Positions 42,029 through 50,855 of a stretch of 64,000 nucleotides of DNA are shown here, piece by piece (the first letter of the stretch is position 1; each line of letters begins with the position of its first letter). Position numbers and translations under genes: made by a program. The notes beneath the pieces are model-generated. The model searched no databases, had not been told where the DNA came from, and saw only the letters and a program-made list of their open reading frames with translations. The stretch is taken from assembly GCA_030685015.1 (NCBI GenBank), contig JAUXWS010000059.1:1-64000 (forward strand). Reading direction: 5' to 3'. The stretch is from a bacterium (GTDB lineage: Bacteria; CAIWAD01).

Positions 42029-43867
42029 ATGCGAAGCATCCACATCCTGCTGCTGAGCGCCATGCTCGCCTTCCGTGTCCTGGCCGGTCCCTCGCCGGAG
42101 GCGGTGCCGGCTGCGGCGCCCGCCTTCGATCCGGTGCAGGCCGTGCCCGTCGAGGCCTTCCTCTCCCACGACAAAGTGGCCCCGGGAGAGCCGGCCCGCG
42201 TGGCCGTCGTCTTCCGGGTGCCCAAGGGTTACCACATCACGGACATCAAGTACGAGATGTTCTACGTCGAGGCCGACACGACGGAGCGGCTTCGCCTGGA
42301 CAGCCTTGTCTACCCGATGGGCGTGACCGAGCACGAGGAGCAGATTTATCGGGGCGATGTCACCGTCTTCGGCCAAGTGGCCCTGCAACCAGGTCCGGCC
42401 GAGGATCTGGAATGGACCTTGCGCGCCGGTTATCAGATCTGCAGCGAGACGGGCGACCTCACCTGCTACATGCCGGTGGACAAGGAATTCAAGCTGATGG
42501 TGCCGGTGGCGGCGTCAACGGCGGAGATGAAGCCCCGGCATGCCGAGATCTTTGGTTGGAATGAAAGGGCAAGGGGCGCATCCGATCTTGGGACGCCGGC
42601 GGAAGGCTTGGAGGGTCGGCTGCAGGCCGCCCTGGAGGCGGGCTCGTGGCTGGCCTTCCTGCTCGTCTTCCTGGGCGGCGTGCTCAGCAGCCTGACGCCC
42701 TGTGTCTATCCGGTCATTCCCATCACCATCTCCTTCATCGGGGCGCGCAGCAAGGGCCGGCTGCACGGCTTCATCCAATCGCTCTTCTTCGTGGCGGGCA
42801 TGGCCCTCGTCTACAGCGCGCTGGGCGTGGCGGCGGCGGCGACGGGGGGCAGCTTCGGCGCCATCGGTCAATCGCCCGTGGTGCAGGCGGTCATCGCGGC
42901 CATCTTCCTTGTCTTCGCCGCCAGCATGTTCGGCGCCTTTGAGATGCAATTGCCCTCCAGCGTGTCGGAGAAGCTGCAAGGAGGCAGCCGGTCGGGACCC
43001 ATGGGCGCCGTGCTGATGGGGGCGATCACAGGCTTCATTGCCGCGCCCTGCGTGGGGCCCATCATCGCGGCGCTGCTGGTCTTCATCGCCGCCACCCAGA
43101 ACCTCGCCCTGGGCTTTTTTCTCATGCTGAGCTACGCGCTGGGCATGGGAGTGCTCTTCCTCGTCATCGGGACCTTCGCCGGGGCGCTCAACAGCCTGCC
43201 CGGCGCCGGCGGCTGGATGGAGACCGTGAAGAAGTTCTTCGGCGTGGTGATGGTGGCCATGGCCATCTACTTCCTGCGGGACATCATTCCCGCCGGCTGG
43301 ATGTCCTGGTTGGCCGGATCCGGATTGGTGGTGTTCGGCATCTTCACCGGCGCCTTCGATCCCGTGCCGGAGGAGAGCGGCACGGGCCCGCGCCTTTTCA
43401 AGGCAATGGGTTGGATCGCCCTGCTCATCGGCGCCCGCTTCCTGCTCTTCGGTTTCGGCGGCCCTGTCTCGGCGGGGCCTGGTCTTACCATTGACGCGCG
43501 GCCGGAACTTGAATGGGAGATTTCCTCCCCCGATGCCGACCGCCATGAAAGGCTGCTTGCCGAGGCCGCCGCGGCCGGACAACCGGCCCTGATGGATTTC
43601 TGGGCCACGTGGTGCGTCCAGTGTCGCGAGTTGGACCACAAGACCTGGAACGATCCGGCGGTCTTTGCCGAGGGGCAGCGTTTCCGGCGCATCAAGATGG
43701 ACATGTCGAAATCCGACAGCGAGTGGGCCAGGGCGCAGAACAGCGCCTTCCGGGTGGTGGGCATGCCCACCGTGGTTTTTTATGACAGCCAAGGGCGCGA
43801 GGTCAAGCGCTTCATGGGCTACCAGAAGCCGGAGGCTGTGTTGGACCTGATGCGCGGCGTCAACTGA
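42029..43867 (+). CDS. dsbD: Thiol:disulphide interchange protein DsbD
   Basis: A 612-residue protein with the three DsbD modules: a periplasmic N-terminal domain after a signal peptide (1-20) with Cys138 and Cys146; an eight-helix membrane domain (about 205-480) with Cys225 in LTPCVYP and Cys341 in AAPCVGP; and a C-terminal thioredoxin-like domain with the pair WCVQC (Cys529, Cys532). Together they carry electrons from cytoplasmic thioredoxin to periplasmic partners. A trxA gene is 8.5 kb upstream. The dinB-like gene starts 3 bases after its stop. Confidence 0.95.
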   Translation: MRSIHILLLSAMLAFRVLAGPSPEAVPAAAPAFDPVQAVPVEAFLSHDKVAPGEPARVAVVFRVPKGYHITDIKYEMFYVEADTTERLRLDSLVYPMGVTEHEEQIYRGDVTVFGQVALQPGPAEDLEWTLRAGYQICSETGDLTCYMPVDKEFKLMVPVAASTAEMKPRHAEIFGWNERARGASDLGTPAEGLEGRLQAALEAGSWLAFLLVFLGGVLSSLTPCVYPVIPITISFIGARSKGRLHGFIQSLFFVAGMALVYSALGVAAAATGGSFGAIGQSPVVQAVIAAIFLVFAASMFGAFEMQLPSSVSEKLQGGSRSGPMGAVLMGAITGFIAAPCVGPIIAALLVFIAATQNLALGFFLMLSYALGMGVLFLVIGTFAGALNSLPGAGGWMETVKKFFGVVMVAMAIYFLRDIIPAGWMSWLAGSGLVVFGIFTGAFDPVPEESGTGPRLFKAMGWIALLIGARFLLFGFGGPVSAGPGLTIDARPELEWEISSPDADRHERLLAEAAAAGQPALMDFWATWCVQCRELDHKTWNDPAVFAEGQRFRRIKMDMSKSDSEWARAQNSAFRVVGMPTVVFYDSQGREVKRFMGYQKPEAVLDLMRGVN

Positions 43868-43870
43868 AGC

Positions 43871-44437
43871 ATGAGTGCCGAGCGAACAATCATGCACGCC
43901 CAGCTGCAGTCGGTGATGGAGGACCTGCAACGGTCCGAAGATGAACTGCATGCCTTTGCGGCCGGGGCGGATGAGGATGGGTGGAACCGTCGGCCAGGGC
44001 CGCGGCGCTGGTCGGCGTCAGAATGTGTGGAGCATCTCAACCTCAGTTCGGAAGCCATCCTGCCCGAGTTCTGGCGCGCCATGGAGAGGGCGCGATCCGC
44101 CGGCGAGGCGACGCCGCGTCCCCTTCGCCTGGGTTTGACGGGTTGGCTGCTGGTGAAAGGATCGGGGCCCGGCTGGAGCCCACGGGTGAAGACGCGCACT
44201 GGATTCGAGCCGCGTCATCATGGCTCCGTGGGGGACGTGCGGGACCGCTTCCTGGCGCTGCAAGATGAGCTGCGAGTCTGCCTGCGGGCCGCCGATGGCC
44301 TGGCCATCGATCAAGCCCGGGTCATCTCGCCCTTTGACGGTCGGGTATCCTATAACCTCTACGCCGGGTTCAGGCTGGTGGCCGCGCATCAGGCGCGGCA
44401 CTTGAGGCAGGCGGGGGAGGCGCTGGGGTTGCGGTAG
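43871..44437 (+). CDS. DinB-family (DUF664-like) protein
   Basis: A 188-residue four-helix DinB/YfiT-type protein. The 'GWNRRPGPRRWSASECVEHLNLSSEAILPEF' block with its conserved His and the C-terminal 'LVAAHQARHLRQAGEALG' with the metal-binding HxxxH match the family; many members are metal-dependent thiol transferases. It follows dsbD by 3 bases. Its TAG stop lies inside the left arm of the palindrome at 44433-44462, so the stop and final residues may come from that repeat. Confidence 0.85.
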   Translation: MSAERTIMHAQLQSVMEDLQRSEDELHAFAAGADEDGWNRRPGPRRWSASECVEHLNLSSEAILPEFWRAMERARSAGEATPRPLRLGLTGWLLVKGSGPGWSPRVKTRTGFEPRHHGSVGDVRDRFLALQDELRVCLRAADGLAIDQARVISPFDGRVSYNLYAGFRLVAAHQARHLRQAGEALGLR

Positions 44438-44462
44438 GGACGCGACGCGTCGCGTCCCTACC
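44433..44462. repeat. REP-like perfect palindrome, left of the RAYT gene
   Basis: A perfect 30-bp palindrome with arms GGTAGGGACGCGACG and its complement. The left arm contains the dinB TAG (44435-44437) and the right arm contains the TAG of the transposase gene on the opposite strand (44458-44460). It pairs in sequence with the palindrome at 45052-45085. Confidence 0.85.
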
Positions 44463-45042
44463 AGGTGTCGCGGTCGCAGAGGCGGTGCCAGAGTACGTTG
44501 TCCCCCACCAAGGCCCTCATGCTGGACAGCTCCCGCCTGCTGCGAATCACCCGTTCCAGGAAACGACCCTGCCAGATGACATCATCTGGCCGGCCGGGTC
44601 CTCGTCGCCACTCCCTGGTGCAGGCGGCCTTGAATCCGCGGATCATGGTGGGCAAAGTCTGACGGGTCGGGGCGCCGAAGGCCTCGCACTGCCGGGATTG
44701 CCCTGGTTGGATGATCATCAGGATGCCGTGGAAATGGGTGGGCATGACCTGATGAAGGTCCAGACGCAGGCCGGGATAATGCTCGGGCAGGGTCTGCCAG
44801 AGACGATCCACCAGTTGCCCAAGCTCTGACAGCCTGATGCGGTTCCCCACGGTCGAGCCGAACAGGGGACGGGCCGCCGCGGTCCCGATGGAGACATAGT
44901 AGGCGCCACGCTGGCCATAATCAAAGCCGCGCAGGCGGATGCTGCGTCGATTGTGCATGGGGCGCCAACCGCGGCCCGGTCTTTCTGGTTCTGATGGTGC
45001 CCGGGGAATTCCAGCCTTCCGCAGGAGCCGTCGGACTTGCAT
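44458..45042 (-). CDS. REP-associated tyrosine transposase (RAYT, Y1_Tnp / TnpA_REP)
   Basis: A 194-residue member of the single-strand HUH-type (IS200-like) RAYT family. 'IRLRGFDYGQRGAYYVSI' is the usual N-terminal strand, 'LHQVMPTHFHGILMI' carries the HUH-type metal-binding pair, and 'IIRGFKAACTREWRR...VIWQGRFLERVIRSRRELSSMRALVGDN' contains the C-terminal part with the catalytic Tyr region, although the usual 'Y' of the 'YI..NP' motif appears changed (MRALVGDN). RAYTs cleave and move REP palindromes. Flanked by two perfect REP-like palindromes, exactly the expected arrangement. The GC content matches its neighbours. Confidence 0.88.
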   Translation of the reverse strand: MQVRRLLRKAGIPRAPSEPERPGRGWRPMHNRRSIRLRGFDYGQRGAYYVSIGTAAARPLFGSTVGNRIRLSELGQLVDRLWQTLPEHYPGLRLDLHQVMPTHFHGILMIIQPGQSRQCEAFGAPTRQTLPTMIRGFKAACTREWRRGPGRPDDVIWQGRFLERVIRSRRELSSMRALVGDNVLWHRLCDRDTW

Positions 45043-45051
45043 GACACCAGC

Positions 45052-45085
45052 ACCGTAGGGACACGATGCATCGTGTCCCTACGGT
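45052..45085. repeat. REP-like perfect palindrome, right of the RAYT gene
   Basis: A perfect 34-bp palindrome with arms ACCGTAGGGACACGATG and complement. It shares the GTAGGGAC...GTCCCTAC ends with the copy at 44433, while the middle differs in a paired way (GCGACG/CGTCGC against ACGATG/CATCGT), which indicates selection for the hairpin. Confidence 0.85.
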
Positions 45086-45118
45086 CGCTTCGCTCCACAT
45101 CCGTGCTAACTTCCCCCC

Positions 45119-45754
45119 ATGAACATAACCGAGATATTCCACTCCCTGCAAGGCGAAGGCCCCCACCAGGGCTTTCCCACCGTCTTCGTGCGCTTCACCG
45201 GCTGCGACCTTCGCTGCTCCTGGTGCGACACGGCCTATGCCTTCCATGGCGGACGCGCCATGACGATCGAGGAAATCCTGGCGGCTGTGATGGCCTTCCG
45301 GTGCCGGCGCGTCTGTCTCACCGGCGGCGAACCCCTGCTGCAGAAGGATCTGCCCCGGCTGGCGGAAGCCCTGGTGGACAATGGCTTGCTTGTATCGGTG
45401 GAGACAGGGGGACATCGCCCGCTTGCCACCCTGCCTGCCCGCCTGACGCTGGTGGTGGATGTGAAATGTCCAGGCTCCGGCGAAGGCGGCCGCTTCCTTG
45501 AGGAGAACCTGCGTCTGCTCAAACCAGGCGACGAGCTGAAGTTCGTGGTGGCGGACTGGGCCGACCTGGATTTCGCGCTTGAATTCTGCCGCAGCCGCCA
45601 GATACCGGCCGGCGTGACCAGTCGCATCTCACCGGCCTGGGGCGCCCTGGACCTTCCCGAATTGGCGCGCCGCATCCTGGCAAGCGGTCAGGATGTGTCC
45701 CTGGCCCTGCAGCAACACAAACTCATCTGGGGAGCGGAGGCCCGGGGCGTATGA
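45119..45754 (+). CDS. queE: 7-carboxy-7-deazaguanine synthase QueE
   Basis: A 211-residue radical SAM enzyme with the QueE-type cluster motif CDLRCSWC (Cys29, Cys33, Cys36), 'SLQGEGPHQGFPTVFVRFTGC', the SAM-binding 'TGGEPLLQ' and 'VETGG'. It rearranges 6-carboxytetrahydropterin to 7-carboxy-7-deazaguanine in preQ0/queuosine synthesis. Its stop overlaps queC (ATGA), which performs the next step, so they form an operon. Confidence 0.95.
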   Translation: MNITEIFHSLQGEGPHQGFPTVFVRFTGCDLRCSWCDTAYAFHGGRAMTIEEILAAVMAFRCRRVCLTGGEPLLQKDLPRLAEALVDNGLLVSVETGGHRPLATLPARLTLVVDVKCPGSGEGGRFLEENLRLLKPGDELKFVVADWADLDFALEFCRSRQIPAGVTSRISPAWGALDLPELARRILASGQDVSLALQQHKLIWGAEARGV

Positions 45755-46431
45755 TGGAGCGGGCGGTCGTGCTGGTCTCGGGGGGCATGGACAGCTGTGT
45801 CACCCTGGCGGAGGCCCTGGCCTCGGGTCGTGAGCCCTGGCTCATGCACGTGCAGTACGGACAGCGCACCCAGCGCCGAGAGCGACAGGCCTTCGAGGCG
45901 CTGGCCGAGTTCTACCACATCCCGGACCGCCGCCGCCTGGTGGTGGACATCTCCCATCTGGCCGCCATGGGCGGTTCCTCCCTGACCGACCCCGATGAAG
46001 CCGTCAGCGACGGGCGCCTGGATGCCCCCGGTGTCCCCCGCACCTACGTGCCCTTCCGCAATGGCAACCTGCTGGCCATTGCCGGCAGCTGGGCCGAAGT
46101 CATCGCCGCCACCACTATTTGGCTGGGCGTGGTGGAGGAGGACGGCTCCGGCTACCCCGACTGCCGCCTGGACTTCATCCGGGCCATGGAGTCGACTTTG
46201 CGCCTGGGCACCGCCGGCGCCGGCGGGATTCGCATCGAGACGCCCCTCATCAAGCTGGACAAGGCCGGCATTGTTCGCCGCGGCATGGCGCTGGAAGCGC
46301 CCTTCCACCTTACCTGGAGCTGTTATCGCGCCCAGGAGGAGGCCTGCGGAACCTGTGACTCCTGCCTGCTGCGCCTGCGGGGCTTCCGGCTGGCTGGGCG
46401 GCCGGATCCCATTCCCTACGCAGCGCCCTGA
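45751..46431 (+). CDS. queC: 7-cyano-7-deazaguanine synthase QueC
   Basis: A 226-residue ATP-dependent enzyme with the PP-loop SGGMDS (residues 10-15), 'YGQRTQRRERQAFEALAEFY' and the zinc-binding Cys191, Cys199, Cys202, Cys205 in 'WSCYRAQEEACGTCDSCLLR'. It converts 7-carboxy-7-deazaguanine to preQ0. The upstream queE and downstream terminator define a two-gene unit. Confidence 0.96.
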   Translation: MMERAVVLVSGGMDSCVTLAEALASGREPWLMHVQYGQRTQRRERQAFEALAEFYHIPDRRRLVVDISHLAAMGGSSLTDPDEAVSDGRLDAPGVPRTYVPFRNGNLLAIAGSWAEVIAATTIWLGVVEEDGSGYPDCRLDFIRAMESTLRLGTAGAGGIRIETPLIKLDKAGIVRRGMALEAPFHLTWSCYRAQEEACGTCDSCLLRLRGFRLAGRPDPIPYAAP

Positions 46432-46457
46432 TCCCCCGCCGGGCGGGCGGAACAAGT

Positions 46458-46488
46458 GGGAAGCCCGCGCAGCTGGCGCGGGCTTCCC
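46458..46488. terminator. Hairpin terminator between convergent queC and the C10 protease gene
   Basis: GGGAAGCCCGCGC pairs with GCGCGGGCTTCCC around a 5-base loop. It sits between two converging genes and could stop transcription from either side; a T-run is missing. Confidence 0.55.
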
Positions 46489-46514
46489 GGGGGGGGATGC
46501 ACCTCAACGCGTCT

Positions 46515-49004
46515 TTATTTCAGCAGGTGAAGAATCTGTGTCTCAACTCCCTGGGCTGTCTGCAGGGCGACCAGGTAGGCGCCGCTGGCCAGGTGCGAGG
46601 CCTCCCAGCGGACTTCGTGGCGACCGAGGGCCACCAGGCCGTTGACCAGTTCGGCCACCTGCTGGCCGGCGATGTTGTAGACGGCCAGGCGCACGGCGCC
46701 GGTCTCGGCCAGATCGAAGACAAGGGTCGTGGCCGGGTTGAAGGGGTTGGGGTAGGCCGCGCCGAGGGCCGTGGCCTGGGGCAGGTCCGTCGTTGCGGCC
46801 AAGGCGTCGCCGCTGGCGCCGGAATGAAGGGAGTTCGGATCGCGACGGAGCTTGGGGGTCGTCTTGGGGGCGAAGGTCAACTCGATGGAGACGGTGTCGG
46901 AGTTGGCCACGCCATCGGTCACGAAGTAGGTGAAGTTGAGGGCGGACCCGGCGTTGTCGGCGTAGACCGTGAAGACATCGCCCTCAATGGGCTGGCTGTC
47001 CACCACGTAGGTCAAGGGATCGCCGTCGGCATCCCAGGCCACCAGCTGGATCTGCTGCATGCCCGGGTTCTGGAGGTGCGTGAAGACAGGGCGGACCTGC
47101 GGCACGTCATTCACGGACAGGACATTGACGATCAGGCTGGCGGGCTGGCTGCAGCCGACGCCGTCGCAGGCTTGGTAGATGAAGACAACCTGGCCGTGGA
47201 AGTTGGCCGCGGGCATCCAGGTGAAGAGGTCGCCGGCCAGGGGTGTGCCGTTCACGGTGTAGGTCAGCGGATCACCGTCCGGGTCGTGGCCGCTCAGCTG
47301 GACCACCAGCTCCTCATCCTCCAGCGTCTCCACCGTGATGGTGGCGACGATGGGCAGTTGATTGGTCTGCAACACGGTGACGGTGATGGTCGCCGGATCG
47401 CTGCAACCGCTGCCGTCGCAGGCCGCGTAGGTGAAGACATGGACACCGGCGGAGGTTGGCGTCCAGCTCCAGATGTTGCCAAAGATGGGCAGACCGTTGA
47501 CGGTGTAGGAGAGGGCGTCGCCGTCCGGATCACTTCCCGCCAGGGTCAGGCTGATGGGCTCTCCCACCACCGCCGCGAGGGCCACCGATTGGACCGTGGG
47601 CAGCTGGTTGACGCTTGACACGATTACGACAATGCCAGCCGGCTGGCTGCAGCCGCCCTGGTCGCAGGCCTGGTAGGTGAAGGTGAAGGTGCCGTTGGTG
47701 TTGAGCGGCGGGGTCCAGGTCCACACATCGCCAGCCAGCGCCTGCCCGTTGACACGGTAGCTCAGGGGGTCGTTGTCCAGGTCGTAGCCCACCAGGGTGG
47801 TCGTGATCGTCTCGTTCTCGGCGCACTGGAAGAAGAGGGAGGGCACGACGGGGACGCGGTTGACGGACACGCCAATGGGGGCGATGCCGACCACGGCGCC
47901 CTGGACGCTGTTGAAGGTGTAGTTGCCCGGGCTCAGGTCGGTCAATTCGAAGTAGCCGTTGTAGCTCCCGCTCCAGCCCCAGTTGATGTGGAACCAGGTG
48001 CCGTTCTGCACGCCGTCCACGTTGAAGGCGTGGCCGCCGGCGGGACCCTGGCCGCGATAAACCATGGGGCGGCCCGCCGCCAGCTCGGAGAGCAGCATGG
48101 ACTGCCAGGTGTCGGCGGCATAAGAGGAGCGCCACACCATGCGGGTCGTGTCTCCGTAGCGGAAGTGGTTGCGCAGGGCCGTCACCACCATGCTGCTCTG
48201 GGCCGAGGAGCCGGAGGGGCCGTAGTTCATGCGAACCGACACGCCGGCCTCGTAGAGCAGTTGGCGGACATCCGGATTGCTCGCCGCGGGAGTGATGGCG
48301 TCCCAGTCGTAAGAGACGGTGTTGAAGTCCACCGTGATCTGGCCGTAGGTGCTGTGCTCGTAGCTCTGGACGTTTTGTCCCTGGTTGGGCCAGTTCCAAT
48401 AGTCCAGCACCTGGGCCAGCGCCACTGCCACGCAACCCACGTAGGCATGGCCGCCGGGTCCGGCCGCATCGGCCGGGCACTGGCTGTTCCAGGCCGAGCC
48501 CTGGCTCCACATGGCCTGGATGAGGGGCGGCACGTCGTCGCCGGGCTCGGTGCGCAGGGCGCCGTCGGCACCGGTTCCGCCGTCCGACAACAAATCTTCC
48601 CAGCGGACGCGGGCCGGCTCGCTCTCACCGCCGCGGGCGCGCAGTTTCAGCACTTCCTGCTCCTCGGCCTGCAACCAGTCCACCAGTTGCGGGGGCAGGT
48701 CGCCTTCCGGCAGGGGCTGGTCGGACCAGCCGATGACGGGCAGCAGGGCGTCGTCGCCGCTGGCCAGCACCCAGCCGCCACCCACCAGGGCTGCCAGGTA
48801 GAAGACCGGCTGGTCGGCGTCCCAGGCCAGGGGCCGCAGCTGACCCACCTGATGATTGGAGAGCAGGTCGCTGCCAGCGGCAAAGCGCTCGGCCATGACG
48901 CGCACATCATTGGCCGCCACGGGCGCGGCCTCCAGGGTTGCGCTGGTCAGGGTGGTCAGCAGGCCGGCGGTGGCCAAGGTGCGGGTGATCGTGGTGCGTG
49001 TCAT
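46515..49004 (-). CDS. Secreted C10-family (streptopain-like) cysteine protease with repeats and type IX sorting domain
   Basis: An 829-residue exported protease. Signal peptide 1-26, propeptide 27-155, then the C10 peptidase core: oxyanion Gln168 in WSQGSAWN, nucleophile Cys191 in GGHAYVGCVAVALAQVLDYW, catalytic His325 in GGHAFNVDG and 'WFHINWGWSGSYNGYF'. Residues 395-690 hold three repeats of about 100 residues with 'DPDGDALSYTVNG' and 'YAACDGSGCSDPA' motifs (cadherin-like beta sandwiches, each with a Cys pair). The C-terminus is a YPNPFNPATTLVF sorting domain with 'GAYLVALQTAQG'. It would be cell-surface or secreted by the type IX system, like gingipains. Confidence 0.92.
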   Translation of the reverse strand: MTRTTITRTLATAGLLTTLTSATLEAAPVAANDVRVMAERFAAGSDLLSNHQVGQLRPLAWDADQPVFYLAALVGGGWVLASGDDALLPVIGWSDQPLPEGDLPPQLVDWLQAEEQEVLKLRARGGESEPARVRWEDLLSDGGTGADGALRTEPGDDVPPLIQAMWSQGSAWNSQCPADAAGPGGHAYVGCVAVALAQVLDYWNWPNQGQNVQSYEHSTYGQITVDFNTVSYDWDAITPAASNPDVRQLLYEAGVSVRMNYGPSGSSAQSSMVVTALRNHFRYGDTTRMVWRSSYAADTWQSMLLSELAAGRPMVYRGQGPAGGHAFNVDGVQNGTWFHINWGWSGSYNGYFELTDLSPGNYTFNSVQGAVVGIAPIGVSVNRVPVVPSLFFQCAENETITTTLVGYDLDNDPLSYRVNGQALAGDVWTWTPPLNTNGTFTFTYQACDQGGCSQPAGIVVIVSSVNQLPTVQSVALAAVVGEPISLTLAGSDPDGDALSYTVNGLPIFGNIWSWTPTSAGVHVFTYAACDGSGCSDPATITVTVLQTNQLPIVATITVETLEDEELVVQLSGHDPDGDPLTYTVNGTPLAGDLFTWMPAANFHGQVVFIYQACDGVGCSQPASLIVNVLSVNDVPQVRPVFTHLQNPGMQQIQLVAWDADGDPLTYVVDSQPIEGDVFTVYADNAGSALNFTYFVTDGVANSDTVSIELTFAPKTTPKLRRDPNSLHSGASGDALAATTDLPQATALGAAYPNPFNPATTLVFDLAETGAVRLAVYNIAGQQVAELVNGLVALGRHEVRWEASHLASGAYLVALQTAQGVETQILHLLK

Positions 49005-49706
49005 GTTTTCCTCCCGGTTACGGACCCGCTAGAGGCGAGGATCATGCCAGTTTTCACCCGAGACAAGCCGTTGATAGACAAGGGGAACACCTCGTGAACT
49101 CGTCCGAATATGGCGCAGATGAGCCAAACAAAGCTGAGAGGGGTCTGGTTCAAATGCGCCAAACTTTTGCGGACTCGCGAATTCTCGCCTCTCTGGACGA
49201 TGAGAAATGGGGCCATGGCGGTGGCGATCAACCATTGGAGGGAGGGCCAAGTAAGGGCCAAAGGAAGGCTGGCGTCGTTATACGCATGATGATCTTGTTG
49301 TCCAGCAACCAGATTGATCCAGACGGGGGGGGATCCTTGTCTGATCGGCGGACTTTGGAAGGGAGGCTGCGCCGTGCTCCTGCGCTCCTGGCCTGCCGCA
49401 ATGAAGGAAGGTCGCGGTCGGATCTGCTGATTTGAACCAAACACAGGCCAATCGGTCTGTACATGCCGTGCCAAGCCTGGTCCGGTCAGAGCCGGGGTCG
49501 CGCCATGGCCTTATCTTGCAGGCGCCAGCAGGAGAGTGAATGGACACGCCACGCCTCACCCACCGTCTTCACGGCTCGATTCGCCGGGCGGTCCCGTCCG
49601 ATGCGCCGGCCAGGGTCGGCGAACAGGACGCGCCATTGGATCCAGTCCAGGCAAACCCATTTGGCGAGGTGGGTCCGCCCCAACCCGGCTGCCGCGGACA
49701 GGATCG
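49005..49706. other. 700-base region without a recognisable gene
   Basis: Between the C10 protease and the K+ channel. Some frames are open for 100-150 codons on both strands, but they show no domain, no consistent codon bias and no convincing ribosome-binding site. The first half (49060-49340) is AT-richer than its neighbours. I see no clear tRNA, repeat or terminator. It may hold a promoter for the channel operon or decayed coding sequence. Confidence 0.4.
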
Positions 49707-50855
49707 ATGAGACGACAGCGGCTGTTCGCGGACCATCGCGGCGCGTGGCGGCTGGGCGCGGCGCTGGCCGCTCTCATCGTCGGCAGCTGCGCCCTGTTCT
49801 GGTGGCTGGAGCGCGGCCAGGGTCAACTGCGCACCCCGCTCGATCTTGTCTACTGGTGGGTTGTCACCACCACCACCGTGGGATATGGCGACATCTCGCC
49901 GCACACGCAGGGCGGCAAACTGGTGGTCATCCTGGTCGTCCTCGCCGGCGTGACAGTGGTGGCCACCGTGGCGGCCCGGGTAGGAGGCGCCTTCCTGCAG
50001 AAGCGGCTACTGCAATGGAGAGGATTCGGACGCATGGACCATCTGGGCGGACACACGCTTGTCTGCGGTTGGAGCGAAGACCTGGACGGGATTCTCCAGG
50101 CCCTGGTGGAGCATGGCCCTGGCATCCGCGCCGACCAGATCGTGCTGGTGTGCGGCCAGGAACTGGACCGCCTGACGGCGCTGAAGAGCCGGCCCGAGCT
50201 GTCCGGCCTCCATCTTGTCTCCGGCGACGTCACCCGGGTGGCGGACCTGGAGCGCGCCGGGGCGGCGCGGGCGGCCACGGCCCTGATCCTGGCCGACGAC
50301 CTGGACCCGGCGCCCGACTCGCGCACCCTCCTTGCCGTCATGGCCTTCCGTCAACTCAACCGCGAAGCCCATCTCTGCGCCGAGGTGCGCGAGCAGCGCT
50401 TCGTGCGCTACGTGGTGGAAGCCGGGGCCGACGAGCTGATCGACCCCGGAGCCTTCCGCCGGGCCATGGCGGCCCAGGTCCTGGCCTCGCCGGGCATGGG
50501 CCGCGTCTTCGAGGACCTGCTGCGGGTGGATCACGGCGTCCGCATGGGCTTCGAGGAGATCCCCGCCTCGCTGGTTGGACAGAGTTACACGGAGTTGAAT
50601 CGTCGCTATGTGGAACGGGAGGGCGTGACTCTCATCGGCCTGCTGGAGAATGTGGGCAGCCCGCTGCAGATCAAGCGGGAGGCCCTGCGCGAGGCGCAGA
50701 AGACACCGGATGTCAGCCGCTTGGTCAACCGCCTGCGGGAGGCCAAACAAGTGCAAGCCCACCATCCCGTCCTCTGCCCCGCGCCCGACCATCCCTTGCG
50801 GCCGCACACCTTGGCCGTGGTGGTGCGGCGTTCCACCGGGGAGGACCCGACATGA
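49707..50855 (+). CDS. Two-helix potassium channel with RCK/TrkA-N domain
   Basis: A 382-residue channel. One membrane helix (about 14-33), the pore with K+ selectivity filter TVGYGD (57-62), and a second helix (about 70-92) are followed by an RCK domain ('HTLVCGWSEDLDGILQALVE', 'DQIVLVCGQEL', 'RAATALILADDLDPAPDSRTLLAVMAFRQL', 'HLCAEVRE') and a TrkA-C-like end. The NAD-like GxGxxG is not intact, so the RCK domain may bind Ca2+ or another ligand. The ATG at 49707 has a GACAGGAT site; a longer in-frame 5' extension is not supported. The next gene, a cyclic-nucleotide-binding protein, overlaps by 4 bases. Confidence 0.88.
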   Translation: MRRQRLFADHRGAWRLGAALAALIVGSCALFWWLERGQGQLRTPLDLVYWWVVTTTTVGYGDISPHTQGGKLVVILVVLAGVTVVATVAARVGGAFLQKRLLQWRGFGRMDHLGGHTLVCGWSEDLDGILQALVEHGPGIRADQIVLVCGQELDRLTALKSRPELSGLHLVSGDVTRVADLERAGAARAATALILADDLDPAPDSRTLLAVMAFRQLNREAHLCAEVREQRFVRYVVEAGADELIDPGAFRRAMAAQVLASPGMGRVFEDLLRVDHGVRMGFEEIPASLVGQSYTELNRRYVEREGVTLIGLLENVGSPLQIKREALREAQKTPDVSRLVNRLREAKQVQAHHPVLCPAPDHPLRPHTLAVVVRRSTGEDPT

